A stretch of DNA of 46,916 bases from Thermoanaerobaculales bacterium (GCA_029287235.1 JARFRM010000213.1:1-46916); one strand, 5' to 3'; shown: positions 8,632 through 16,790, counted from the stretch's first letter. Notes: a model not told the origin generated them from the sequence alone. A program made the numbers and translations.

Positions 8632-8697
8632 TTCCCGAATCTGAACGATTTTCCCAGGAGCGCGAACGCCCCTGGAAAAATCGTTCAGATTCGGGAA
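8632..8697. repeat. Long imperfect palindrome between fabD and fabG
   Basis: Arms at 8632-8658 and 8671-8697 pair over 27 bp with a single mismatch (G against A at the inner part). The 12-base loop can itself form a short GCG/CGC stem around CGAA. It starts two bases after the fabD stop codon (8699-8701) and ends well before the fabG ribosome-binding site. No T-run follows on either strand, so it is not a standard intrinsic terminator. It could be an mRNA-processing or stabilising stem, or a REP/MITE-like element. Confidence 0.8.
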
Positions 8698-8698
8698 C

Positions 8699-9640
8699 TC
8701 AGGTCACTAGCTCGGAAATCACATTTTCGATCGATTCGACGGTTCCGGCGGGATAGGAGGTCGCCGAGCGGTCGATCCGCTTGACGAGACCGCAGAGAAC
8801 ATTGCCCGCGCCGATCTCGACAAAGGTGTCGAAACCGTCGGCGCGCAACCGCGCGATGGTCTGAGACCAGAGGACCGGCGCGTCGACCTGACGGATCAGG
8901 CCATCACGAACCTCGTCGGGCGAACTCACCGGCGAGGCATCGACGTTGCGGTAGACCGGAACCGCGAGGTCGGCGAAAGCCAATTCACGAAGCGTCGGCT
9001 CGAGGCCCTCGCGCGCGGGCGCCATGAGCGGCGAGTGGAAGGGCGCCGACACCGGCAGCGGTAAGGCCCGTCGGGCTCCGCGCTCCTTGCAGACCTCGAT
9101 GGCTCGATCCACCGCACCCGCGGTTCCGGCGATCACGACCTGACCGGGAGAGTTGAAGTTGGCCGCGACCACGGCCTCACCTAAGGCGGCGGAAATCTCA
9201 TCACAGATCCCGACCACGACCTCATCATCGAGACCGAGGACCGCTGCCATGGCGCCCTCGCCGACGGGGACCGCCTGCTGCATGAGCCGGCCCCGCTCGC
9301 GCACGGTCCGAGCGGCGTCCACTGCACCGAGCCCGCCGGCCGCCACCACCGCCGAGTACTCCCCGAGGCTGTGACCGGCCACCGCTTCGGCCCTGAATCC
9401 ACTCTCGGCCAGCACTTGCCAGGCTGCCACCGAGTGGGCGAGCAGCGCTGGTTGGGTGTTGGTTGTCAGTCTCAGCTCTTCCTCGGGTCCGTTCCAACAC
9501 AACTCGGAGAGACCCGCCCCGAGACCACTGTCGATCTCGGCAAAGACCGAAGCGGCCGTTGGCCACCGGTCGGCGAGATCGTGTCCCATTCCCACTTTTT
9601 GACTTCCCTGACCCGGAAACAAGGCTGCGATGCGTGCCAT
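8699..9640 (-). CDS. fabD: Malonyl-CoA:ACP transacylase FabD
   Basis: A 313-residue acyltransferase that moves malonate from CoA to acyl carrier protein. The N-terminal FPGQGSQKVGMG (8-19) supplies the oxyanion hole, the nucleophile is Ser91 in GHSLGEYSA, and the catalytic His is probably His202 in SAPFHSPLM. AGGAG lies seven bases upstream of the ATG at 9640. Both flanking gaps, to fabH and to fabG, are occupied by palindromes. Confidence 0.96.
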   Translation of the reverse strand: MARIAALFPGQGSQKVGMGHDLADRWPTAASVFAEIDSGLGAGLSELCWNGPEEELRLTTNTQPALLAHSVAAWQVLAESGFRAEAVAGHSLGEYSAVVAAGGLGAVDAARTVRERGRLMQQAVPVGEGAMAAVLGLDDEVVVGICDEISAALGEAVVAANFNSPGQVVIAGTAGAVDRAIEVCKERGARRALPLPVSAPFHSPLMAPAREGLEPTLRELAFADLAVPVYRNVDASPVSSPDEVRDGLIRQVDAPVLWSQTIARLRADGFDTFVEIGAGNVLCGLVKRIDRSATSYPAGTVESIENVISELVT

Positions 9641-9675
9641 CTCGACTCCTTTGATTCTCGCTGGATCGCGAGCTT

Positions 9676-9742
9676 GCCCGGACTATTCATGAGCTGTCTG
9701 CTGCGACCAAAGAGGCGCCGAAACCTCATGAATAGTGCGGGC
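9676..9742. repeat. Imperfect palindrome between fabH and fabD
   Basis: Arms at 9676-9693 and 9725-9742 match over 18 bp with one mismatch, around a 31-base loop. The outer base of the right arm is part of the fabH stop codon (9742-9744). The 36 bp to fabD hold its ribosome-binding site. The arm motif CGGACTATTCATGAG resembles the stretch CGGACGATTCATGGG at 12031-12045 in the rpmF-yceD gap, hinting at a repeat family. No T-run follows, so it is not a classical terminator. Confidence 0.7.
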
Positions 9743-10740
9743 TAGAAGCGTATCAGGGACGATGCCCAGGTCAGGCCACCGCCGAAGGCGGACGTGAGCA
9801 CAAGGCTGCCCGGTTTGAGCCGTCCCTCGTTGCGGGCATCGACCATGGCGAGGGGGATCGAGGCCGCCGAGGTGTTCCCTACACGTTCGACATTGGTAAA
9901 GACCTGGTCCTCCGTCAGCCCGAGACGGTTGCCCACCGCCTGGATGATCCGCATGTTCGCCTGGTGGGGAATGAAGAGATCGAGGTCTTCGACACCGATA
10001 CCGGCCGCCCCCATGACCTCGCGACTGATGTCGGTCAAAGACCGAACCGCCACCTTGAAGGTCTCGTTGCCGCGCATCTTGATGAAGGGCAGCTTCCGGT
10101 CGATGGAATCCGTGCTGTGCGGCGGGAAGCGGGATCCGCCGCCCGGCATGCAAATGAGATCCGCGTAGTTGCCGTCCGTCCGCCACCTGAGGTGGAGGAT
10201 GCCCTCCCCGGGCTCTCCGGGCTTGAGCACCACCGCGCCCGCACCGTCACCGAAGAGAACACAGGTCGTACGGTCGGTCCAGTCGACATAGCGGGTCAGG
10301 CACTCCGCACCGATCACCAGGATCGTCTTGGCTTCAGAGGTGGCGATGAACTGGCGACCGACGTTCAGGGCGTAGGTAAAGCCCGAGCACGCCGCCGAGA
10401 GGTCGAAACAGGCCGCGTTGACCAGTCCCAGCACCGGCTGGACCATGGCCGAGGTCGCCGGAATCGGTTGTTCCGGCGTCGCCGTGGCAAGGATCAATAG
10501 ATCAACCTCCTCCGGCTCGACCCCGGCGTCGGCCAGTGCCTCCCTGCCGGCTCGTACCACGAGGTCGGTCAGGGCCTCGCCCTCGGCAACCACACGCCGC
10601 TCTTTGATCCCGGTTCGGGTCCTGATCCACTCGTCGCTGGTTTCGACCATCGCCTCGAGTTCGGCGTTGGTGAGAACCCGTTCCGGCAGGTAGGAACCGA
10701 GACCGACGATCTTCGCGGTCTTCACGAAATGGTCGTGCAT
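9742..10740 (-). CDS. fabH: 3-oxoacyl-ACP synthase III FabH
   Basis: A 332-residue ketoacyl synthase that starts fatty acid synthesis from acyl-CoA and malonyl-ACP. The triad is Cys118 in DLSAACSG, His259 in IPHQANMRII and Asn289 in ERVGNTSAAS. The ATG at 10740 is chosen because the protein begins at the conserved TAKIVGLGSYLPE, and the stop of plsX lies one base upstream (TGAGATG), so the two are coupled. A longer in-frame extension to 11142 lies within plsX and is rejected. Confidence 0.96.
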   Translation of the reverse strand: MHDHFVKTAKIVGLGSYLPERVLTNAELEAMVETSDEWIRTRTGIKERRVVAEGEALTDLVVRAGREALADAGVEPEEVDLLILATATPEQPIPATSAMVQPVLGLVNAACFDLSAACSGFTYALNVGRQFIATSEAKTILVIGAECLTRYVDWTDRTTCVLFGDGAGAVVLKPGEPGEGILHLRWRTDGNYADLICMPGGGSRFPPHSTDSIDRKLPFIKMRGNETFKVAVRSLTDISREVMGAAGIGVEDLDLFIPHQANMRIIQAVGNRLGLTEDQVFTNVERVGNTSAASIPLAMVDARNEGRLKPGSLVLTSAFGGGLTWASSLIRF

Positions 10741-10741
10741 C

Positions 10742-11770
10742 TCAGCTCTCCTGGCCTTCGTTGGGCACGGCAAGGACCTCGAGGATCTTGTCGCCGATGT
10801 TCTGGATGACATCGCTCGACCCGTAGGAGTCGGCAAAACGGATCGCGTTGCGAATGGCCTTGGCGGTCGATCGGCCGTGGCCGATGAGGCAGGCGCCGTT
10901 GACACCGAGCAGGGGCGCGCCGCCGTGCTCGGAGTAGTCGACCTTCCGTTTGACGTTGCGAAAAGCACCTTTTGCCAGAACCAGACCGGCCCCATAGAGG
11001 GGTGACTGCCGGGCTTCCTCCTTGAGCATCCCGACCACCATCTCACCGAGTCCTTCAGCCACCTTGAGGATGACGTTGCCGGTAAAGCCGTCACAGACGA
11101 CCACATCCACGTTGCCGGTGAAGACATCCCGGCCTTCCACATTGCCGATGAAGTTGATCCCGGCCCCCTTGAGAACTCGGTACTGCCGACGAATCCGCGG
11201 CCCCCCCTTGGTCTCCTCTTCGCCCACCGACATCAACCCGACCCGTGGTTCTTCCACGCCGAGCACCGCCGAAGCGTAGTACGAGCCCATGACCGCGAAC
11301 TGAACCAGCTGTTGAGGCTTGGCCTCTACGTTGGCGCCGACATCGAGAACCAGGGTGTGGCCGTCCAGCTTGGGCAGGATCGCGGCAAGGGCGGGCCGGT
11401 CGACGCCACCGATCATACCGAGGGCGGATTTGGCTGCGACCCACGCCGCCCCCGTGTTGCCGGCAGTCACCATGGCCGATGTGCGCCCGCTGCGAACCAG
11501 ATCGGCGCACACCGAGAGCGACGAATTGCGCTTGCCTCGGAGCACCGTCATCGGAGGATCCTGCATCCCGACGACATCGGCGGCATCCACCAGTTCAAGA
11601 CCGCTGGGAATCGATCGAAATCGTCCGAGCTCCCGGCGCAACCGCTTGATGGGACCAACCAGAAAGACGGATTGATCGAATTCAGAGACGGCGTCCAGTG
11701 CCCCCTGGATCCGGATCTGGGGCGAGCCGTCGCCTCCCATGGCATCGAGTGCGATGGCCCGCGTGGCCAT
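10742..11770 (-). CDS. plsX: Phosphate acyltransferase PlsX
   Basis: A 342-residue enzyme that makes acyl-phosphate from acyl-ACP, the first step of phospholipid synthesis through PlsY. It begins with the family signature RAIALDAMGGDGSPQ and has the conserved VTAGNTGA at about residues 99-106, GLMSVGEEE, and CDGFTGNVILK. The length is typical. A GTG one codon upstream (11773) is an alternative start. It lies 40 bp downstream of rpmF and is coupled to fabH. Confidence 0.95.
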   Translation of the reverse strand: MATRAIALDAMGGDGSPQIRIQGALDAVSEFDQSVFLVGPIKRLRRELGRFRSIPSGLELVDAADVVGMQDPPMTVLRGKRNSSLSVCADLVRSGRTSAMVTAGNTGAAWVAAKSALGMIGGVDRPALAAILPKLDGHTLVLDVGANVEAKPQQLVQFAVMGSYYASAVLGVEEPRVGLMSVGEEETKGGPRIRRQYRVLKGAGINFIGNVEGRDVFTGNVDVVVCDGFTGNVILKVAEGLGEMVVGMLKEEARQSPLYGAGLVLAKGAFRNVKRKVDYSEHGGAPLLGVNGACLIGHGRSTAKAIRNAIRFADSYGSSDVIQNIGDKILEVLAVPNEGQES

Positions 11771-11810
11771 CACTCACCCGCACAACTGAGATTCGGTCGC
11801 TCCACGAGCG

Positions 11811-11996
11811 TCAGTCTAGGTCCTCGACCTCGATGACTTCGCGGCCTTTGTAGCTTCCGCAATGTGGGCACACCTGGTGCGGTGGCTTGGGTTCGAAGCA
11901 GGATGTGCAGAGGCTCCAGCCGGGTGGCACGAGCCCGTGGTGGGAGCGTCGTTTGTCGCGACGCGTTCTCGATATTTTATGCTTTGGATTCGCCAT
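11811..11996 (-). CDS. rpmF: Ribosomal protein L32
   Basis: A 61-residue large-subunit ribosomal protein. The N-terminus (MANPKHKISRTRRDKRRSHH) is the basic L32 tail. The four-cysteine zinc form is present: Cys30, Cys33, Cys43 and Cys46. GGAGAA precedes the ATG. The neighbours yceD upstream and plsX downstream give the classic yceD-rpmF-plsX order. Confidence 0.97.
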   Translation of the reverse strand: MANPKHKISRTRRDKRRSHHGLVPPGWSLCTSCFEPKPPHQVCPHCGSYKGREVIEVEDLD

Positions 11997-12018
11997 CAGA
12001 GTTCTCCGTTTCGTCTCA

Positions 12019-12045
12019 CCGGGTCTGACCCGGACGATTCATGGG
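12019..12045. repeat. Short hairpin and fab-palindrome-like motif in the rpmF-yceD gap
   Basis: CCGGGT (12019-12024) and ACCCGG (12028-12033) pair around CTG. The following CGGACGATTCATGGG (12031-12045) differs at only two positions from the left arm of the fabH-fabD palindrome (CGGACTATTCATGAG). A full right arm is not present here. It may be a decayed copy of the same element or coincidence. Confidence 0.4.
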
Positions 12046-12069
12046 GTTTCGTTGCGTGAGTATGATGTC

Positions 12070-12603
12070 TCATGCGTCGTTCGGGGTCCTTCCCGCCAAT
12101 TCGCCCAAGGCCGCCCATCTTGGATCGACCTCCGGTTCACATCGGCAGGCGCCCTCCAGGTTGCGATTGGAACCGCAGCGCGGACACAACCCGGCGCATT
12201 CTTCCGAACACAACACGCGGATCGGCATCTCAAGCTCGACCTGCTCGATCGCCAGCTCATCGAGGTCAAGCAGCGGCTCCTCGAGGTACACAACATCGAG
12301 ATCGGCCGCGTCGAGTACGAAATCAGGGTCACGAGGCGCCGCTTCGAAAAGAGCGACCTCCAGATCGAAGCTCGACTCCATCTGCCATTCCACCGGCTCG
12401 AGACAACGCGAACAGATCAACCGACCATCGGCGTGGGTGTGACCGTCGACGAAATAGTTGTCGCCCGCCGAACGCACGCTCCCCTCGAGCCGAACCTTCA
12501 TCGGTCCAATGACTCGGGTCGGGTCGAACCGGTCGGCATCGAAACCGGTGGTTTCGTTGAAGCGTATCGGCTCACCCTCGATCTTGGAAAGGTCGATCTT
12601 CAC
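12070..12603 (-). CDS. YceD family (DUF177) protein
   Basis: A 177-residue acidic protein of the YceD/DUF177 family, which is linked to 23S rRNA accumulation in other bacteria. It has two cysteine groups that may bind metal: CSRC at 64-67, and Cys132, Cys136, Cys140 and Cys143 in the stretch LCSEECAGLCPRCG. The start is GTG 12603, supported by GGGGAGAGGT upstream; an ORF extension to 12648 would run through the promoter -10. It is the first gene of the rpmF-plsX-fab operon. Confidence 0.85.
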   Translation of the reverse strand: MKIDLSKIEGEPIRFNETTGFDADRFDPTRVIGPMKVRLEGSVRSAGDNYFVDGHTHADGRLICSRCLEPVEWQMESSFDLEVALFEAAPRDPDFVLDAADLDVVYLEEPLLDLDELAIEQVELEMPIRVLCSEECAGLCPRCGSNRNLEGACRCEPEVDPRWAALGELAGRTPNDA

Positions 12604-12629
12604 ACACACCTCTCCCCACAAGGGGCGGA

Positions 12630-12658
12630 AGTATAGCACTCGGGCCACCGACTGGCTA
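12630..12658 (-). promoter_or_regulatory. Extended -10 promoter for yceD-rpmF-plsX-fabHDG
   Basis: On the minus strand, TGCTATACT (12638-12630) is an extended -10 element. TAGCCA at 12658-12653 is a four-of-six -35 match with a 17-bp spacer. Transcription would start near 12622 and give a leader of about 20 nt carrying GGGGAGAGGT before the yceD GTG at 12603. This is the only clear promoter upstream of the whole lipid-precursor run. Confidence 0.6.
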
Positions 12659-12768
12659 GGAGCCGGTGGGGAATAACATCATCGTCGCCCAACGGGTACC
12701 GTGAAGGCCCATTCGTGTCGGAATCTCGGCGCAAATGACCGCCGGGGCCGCATATCACCGACGCTCTC

Positions 12769-13713
12769 TCAGGTGAGTCCCGCCGCTGGTTCGCCCTCAG
12801 ACACGCCGGTGGCGATGATGATCCCCGTTCCCAGCGCGGCAATCGAGCACAGACTCCACAGCACACCGCCGAGAAGCGGAAGAAATCGAATGATCAACAA
12901 CACTAGGACCCCGACAAAGACCTCAACGGTCAGCGGGAGAGGTCGGTTCCACCAACGCCGCAGCAACACACCTCCGACATAGCCGCCGACGACGGTCAGC
13001 CCGGTGGCGCGAACGGCGAAGAACAGCACCGTTATCGCCGCCGCCAGTGGAACGCCGATGGTCGGCCCGAGCCCGAGCACCGCGACCAATGCGGCGAAAA
13101 AAGTGATGCCCGCAGCCAGCCCCAGAACCAGGACCCTGAATCCGAGCCGCGGCAGAACCCAGACTCCGTACCGAAGGCGGGTCGACAGGCCGAAGGCGAG
13201 GGCCGTGGTGACCAGCAACCAGCCCCCCGAGGTCAGCAGACGGACGGCCAGGGTGACCTGCAGCGGCGCCCCGTCTCCGGGGCGGAGGGCAACCTTGGAC
13301 AACGAAGAAAAGGCCAGGGTCCGGCCTTCGATCACCGCCCCGGGTTCGGCCTCGACCTCACCGAAGATCGCCACGACGTGGCGGCCTACCCGTGCCCGCG
13401 CGTCGAGACGGAGATCTCCCCCGATGACCACCACGTCACCGGCCACGTCGGCCAGGGGCCCGAGGTGCACGTCCGCCTCGAAGGCGACCACATCACCGAC
13501 GACCTTCTCGTTGACCACGATGTCGTTGAAGACGGTGGTTCGCGGTGCCGCCTCGGCGGTTGCCTGACTCGCCGCAACCGCGACCACGAAGGCGATAAGG
13601 GGCACGACTCCGCACTTCTTGCCGGGCGTCGTGGTGAGGGCAGCGAGGCGCTGTGCGTCGACGGTCGCGGCAGCCCGCCGCCGGGAACTCCGGGCTAGCC
13701 GTCGTGGCGCCAT
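12769..13713 (-). CDS. Membrane protein with polymer-forming-like N-terminal domain
   Basis: About 314 residues. After a basic N-terminus there is a signal-like hydrophobic stretch ending ASQATAEAAP, then a beta-rich repeat region (VVNEKVVGDVVAFEADVHLG, ADVAGDVVVIGGDLRLDARA) that looks like the bactofilin/polymer-forming turn pattern. The C-terminal half has four or five membrane helices. It is probably an exported, membrane-anchored envelope protein. The start is uncertain: ATG 13713 or GTG 13731, both overlapping the end of the anti-sigma gene. It is the third gene of the sigma/anti-sigma unit, so it may be its target or sensor partner. Function not known. Confidence 0.75.
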   Translation of the reverse strand: MAPRRLARSSRRRAAATVDAQRLAALTTTPGKKCGVVPLIAFVVAVAASQATAEAAPRTTVFNDIVVNEKVVGDVVAFEADVHLGPLADVAGDVVVIGGDLRLDARARVGRHVVAIFGEVEAEPGAVIEGRTLAFSSLSKVALRPGDGAPLQVTLAVRLLTSGGWLLVTTALAFGLSTRLRYGVWVLPRLGFRVLVLGLAAGITFFAALVAVLGLGPTIGVPLAAAITVLFFAVRATGLTVVGGYVGGVLLRRWWNRPLPLTVEVFVGVLVLLIIRFLPLLGGVLWSLCSIAALGTGIIIATGVSEGEPAAGLT

Positions 13714-14234
13714 GGCGAGATCTGCCGCCACCGACGGGCTGTGACTGCAACCACTCCGAGTCCCAGGAGGCTGACCAGGACGGCGCCCACGATGACTCCC
13801 GGACTGAAGAGCGCGGTTGCGGCTCCAACCGAGGTGGTGAGCACCGTGTTCCAGTCACCGACGGACGCGGCGAGGGACACCCAGCCCTGGGAGGACCATA
13901 CGGGAAGCAAGGCGAGCAGGCTGCCGCCGGGAAGCCCGCCGAGCATCACAGCACCGAGGAGAGCGACAAACAACGAGGCCGCCACGGGAAGGAGCGCGAG
14001 AGCACGCCGGCGGCGACGCAGAGTGCGCACGGCGACACGCACACGGTCTTCCATGGCGGGATCGGCGGGGGGCAGAACCTTGGCGAAAATCAAGCCGAGG
14101 GCGCTCTCGGCAGCAGCGACCTCGCAACATTGCGGGCAAAGCTCGAGGTGCCGGCGTTCCTCGTCGGAAAGCCGCTCAGTCTCACCGAGAACCTCGGCGA
14201 GAAGCTCCTGGATTGCCTCACAACTTGTAGCCAC
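13695..14234 (-). CDS. Anti-sigma factor with zinc-finger (HxxxCxxC)
   Basis: A 179-residue membrane protein. The N-terminal domain has the ZAS anti-sigma signature His29-x3-Cys33-x2-Cys36 in RRHLELCPQCCE. A strongly basic RRRRR patch precedes a membrane helix at about 78-100, and another helix lies at about 146-166. It would hold the adjacent ECF sigma factor inactive at the membrane until an envelope signal arrives. It starts 29 bp after the sigma gene and overlaps the downstream membrane gene. Confidence 0.87.
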   Translation of the reverse strand: MATSCEAIQELLAEVLGETERLSDEERRHLELCPQCCEVAAAESALGLIFAKVLPPADPAMEDRVRVAVRTLRRRRRALALLPVAASLFVALLGAVMLGGLPGGSLLALLPVWSSQGWVSLAASVGDWNTVLTTSVGAATALFSPGVIVGAVLVSLLGLGVVAVTARRWRQISPWRHDG

Positions 14235-14263
14235 CTCGGCCTCCTCTCACGGCACCGCCAACC

Positions 14264-14836
14264 TCAAAGAAAGGTCGCCAATGCCTTTCGTAATACGGTA
14301 TGCGCGCGAAAAAGTTTGTTCTTGACCGTTCCCAACGGCATTTCTTTGAACTCGGCGATTTCCTGGTAGCTCAGACAACCGAAGTGCCGCAGCATGACGA
14401 GCTCTCGATACTCCGGCCTGAGCTCGTCAATGGCCGCTCTGAGCGAGTTCGCGAGCTCGGAGTTCTCAAAATGGCCGAGGGGGTCCTTGGTGAGGTCCTC
14501 CACCACGATCTCCACCTCATCGCCCTCCCGATCGGTACGGTACAACGCCACCGTTTTCAGCTTGCGTCGGCGGAGGTGGTCGATTCCGAGATTGTGGCCG
14601 ATTCGAAAAAGCCATGTCGAAAAGCGGTACTTGGGGTTGAAACGCTCGAGGGCCCCCCAGGCGCGAATGAACGCTTCCTGGCTGAGCTCCCGGGCAAGCT
14701 CGACATCCCCCACAAGTTGACTGAGAAACGCCGTCAATCGCCGTTGATAGCGGCGCACGAGAGCGGTAAACGCATCCTCGTCCCCATCAAGGGCAAGCCG
14801 CACCAGTTGTTCGTCGGAGGCCTTCTCGAAGCTCAC
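14264..14836 (-). CDS. ECF sigma-70 factor (RpoE-like)
   Basis: About 190 residues. Region 2 is at about 10-80 (DEDAFTALVRRYQRRL, ELSQEAFIRAWGAL, RFSTWLFRIGHNLGIDHLRRR) and region 4 at about 130-185 (LRPEYRELVMLRHFGCLSYQEIAEF then GTVKNKLFRAH). The start is uncertain: GTG 14836 fits the usual family N-terminus and lies just after a TATCAT box (14851-14846), while an in-frame GTG at 14908 has a GGAG about ten bases upstream. It leads the sigma, anti-sigma, membrane-protein operon and is divergent from the secreted VWFA gene, which could be in its regulon. Confidence 0.93.
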   Translation of the reverse strand: MSFEKASDEQLVRLALDGDEDAFTALVRRYQRRLTAFLSQLVGDVELARELSQEAFIRAWGALERFNPKYRFSTWLFRIGHNLGIDHLRRRKLKTVALYRTDREGDEVEIVVEDLTKDPLGHFENSELANSLRAAIDELRPEYRELVMLRHFGCLSYQEIAEFKEMPLGTVKNKLFRAHTVLRKALATFL

Positions 14837-15024
14837 AGCGTCGTCATGATACAAGGTTTCGCCCGGGCTGCCGCGCGCACCGGCAATCCTCGAGTCCGGT
14901 AGGTTCACCGGCCGTTTGCTCCGGACAGCGAGGCTAGCTGCTCATGATACCGTCCGGGAGCGACAAACGGTGGAGCACGATTCCCGATCCGGAGTTCAGG
15001 TTAGACTCTTCGTGGAGGTGGATT

Positions 15025-16749
15025 GTGAAGACGAAGTGGATCACCATCATTCTGGCTCTTTGCCTCGGCGCATCTGTGGTCCTCGCCCAGGACGATGAGA
15101 CGACCCAACCGGCGCCGCAAGACGCCGTGGGTGGGCTCCCGTTCGCCGGCGAGGTCGATGTGACGGTGGTGACCGTCAACGTCTACGTCACCAACAAGCA
15201 GGGTCTGGCCGTTTCCGATCTCACCGCCGATGACTTTGTCCTGACCCAAGATGGAACCCCCCGGCCGATCAGCAACTTCGGTCTATTCACCGACGAGGTC
15301 TACCGCAGCTACTATAGCGGCCAGCAGCCTCCAACCGGCCAACCCACCCCGACGCCCGTCCCCGGAACCGAGACGCTTTCAAAAGACAGCTTCCGCCCGG
15401 TCTACGTGGTGCTCTATTTCGACAACGCCAACTCGCGGTCCCTCGATCGAAATCGGCTCATCACCCAGATGCGCACCTTTGTTCGGGAAACCCTGCAACC
15501 ACCGGTGCAGATGATGGTCATCTCCTACAACAAGTCGTACGACGTGCTGCAGACCTTCACGGACGACCAGAGAGAGATCTACAACGCCCTCCGCGAGGTC
15601 AAAATGATGACCGGCGGTCGCACCGAGACCGACAACGCCCGTAAGGATATTCTCCGACAATTCTCAGACTCCCAGCGGAATTCCCAACAGGACGTCGGCA
15701 GTATGAACCGCGCCCACGGGATGATGATCGGCTTCGCCGAGGAGGAGGCCAACGATCTCCAGTTCACCCTCGGCGCCCTCAGGGACACGGTTACCATGCT
15801 GTCCGGCCTGCCGGGCAAAAAGGTCATCGTCTATGCCTCCAACGGCCTCCCCATGATTGCCGGCCTCGATCTCTTCTACGCCTATGCCAACACCTACCAC
15901 GAGTCCTCGGCCATCACCGAATCCGCCCGCTACAACATGAACCGCCACTTCAACTCTCTTGTCTCCAACGCCAACGCTCAGGACATCAGCTTCTATACAT
16001 TCGGCGTCGGCGGGCTCGAGAACCCCACGCTGTCGTCGGCCGAGCTCGGCACCGCGCAGGATTCCATGTCCGCGAGTATCGGGATGCAGAACTACCTCGA
16101 TCCCCTGCGTTTCATGGCCGACTCGACCGGGGGAGCCTGCACCGTCAACACCAATGATTTCACCGCCGGACTCGAGAAGGTCGGACAAGATTTCTTCACC
16201 TACTATTCCCTCGGCTACACCCTTCATCAAAGTGGTCTCGACAAGGTCCACAGGATCAAGGTCGAGCTTCCCAACCACCCCGACTATCGGGTCCGCTACC
16301 GACAGCGTTTCGTCGAGAAGAGTCTCGAGAGCAGGGTCCAGGACAAAGTCGTGACGGGCCTCATGTTCCCCCTCGACGACAACCCCATGCAGATCATGAT
16401 CGAGATCGGTAGCCAGGGCCCCGCCGGCGAGACCCGGTGGATGGTGCCCTTCAAGCTGTCGTTCCCCCTGCGAAGGGTGGCCCTCCTGCCTACCGGCGAG
16501 GACTATGTCGGCAACGTGACCTTGTTTCTCGCCGCTCGAAACAGCAAGGGGGACCGTTCCGACGTGGTCCGCCAGAATCACGAGATCCGGGTCAAGGCGG
16601 CCGACTACGACGATGCGCAGCTCAGGCGCTACACCATCACGGCCAATCTCCTCATGGAGGAGGGAAGCCACAACGTCGCCGTGGGTATTCTCGACCCCGT
16701 CACCCGCAACGCCTCGTTCTCAACGACCAAGGTGACGGTGAGGGAGTAG
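15025..16749 (+). CDS. Secreted VWFA-related domain protein (acidobacterial type)
   Basis: A 574-residue exported protein. A signal peptide covers residues 1-21 (cleavage after SVVLA). A short beta domain (about 43-90, DVTVVTVNVYVTNKQGLAVS and LTADDFVLTQDG) is characteristic of the VWFA-related proteins numerous in Acidobacteria. A Pro/Thr linker follows, then a von Willebrand A-like domain from about 125, whose metal site is degenerate (DNANS at 133-137 in place of DxSxS). The C-terminal 200 residues are beta-rich. The start is GTG 15025 with GGAGGTG five bases upstream; a longer in-frame ORF to 14944 lacks a signal. Function unknown, probably envelope or extracellular binding. Confidence 0.87.
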   Translation: MKTKWITIILALCLGASVVLAQDDETTQPAPQDAVGGLPFAGEVDVTVVTVNVYVTNKQGLAVSDLTADDFVLTQDGTPRPISNFGLFTDEVYRSYYSGQQPPTGQPTPTPVPGTETLSKDSFRPVYVVLYFDNANSRSLDRNRLITQMRTFVRETLQPPVQMMVISYNKSYDVLQTFTDDQREIYNALREVKMMTGGRTETDNARKDILRQFSDSQRNSQQDVGSMNRAHGMMIGFAEEEANDLQFTLGALRDTVTMLSGLPGKKVIVYASNGLPMIAGLDLFYAYANTYHESSAITESARYNMNRHFNSLVSNANAQDISFYTFGVGGLENPTLSSAELGTAQDSMSASIGMQNYLDPLRFMADSTGGACTVNTNDFTAGLEKVGQDFFTYYSLGYTLHQSGLDKVHRIKVELPNHPDYRVRYRQRFVEKSLESRVQDKVVTGLMFPLDDNPMQIMIEIGSQGPAGETRWMVPFKLSFPLRRVALLPTGEDYVGNVTLFLAARNSKGDRSDVVRQNHEIRVKAADYDDAQLRRYTITANLLMEEGSHNVAVGILDPVTRNASFSTTKVTVRE

Positions 16750-16752
16750 CGA

Positions 16753-16784
16753 TTTTCACCGGCCGCTCCGCGAACCGGTGAAAA
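16753..16784. terminator. Bidirectional intrinsic terminator
   Basis: TTTTCACCGG (16753-16762) and CCGGTGAAAA (16775-16784) form a perfect 10-bp stem with a 12-base loop, with A/T ends that give a T-run on both strands. It lies four bases after the VWFA stop and seven bases from the end of the convergent biotin-carrier gene, so it can end transcription from both sides. Confidence 0.85.
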
Positions 16785-16790
16785 AGCCGT

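Noticed and set aside
11811-12603. FapR or fatty-acid-type operator ahead of the fab operon
   Set aside because: No palindrome was found overlapping the 12630 promoter; only the extended -10 is supported.
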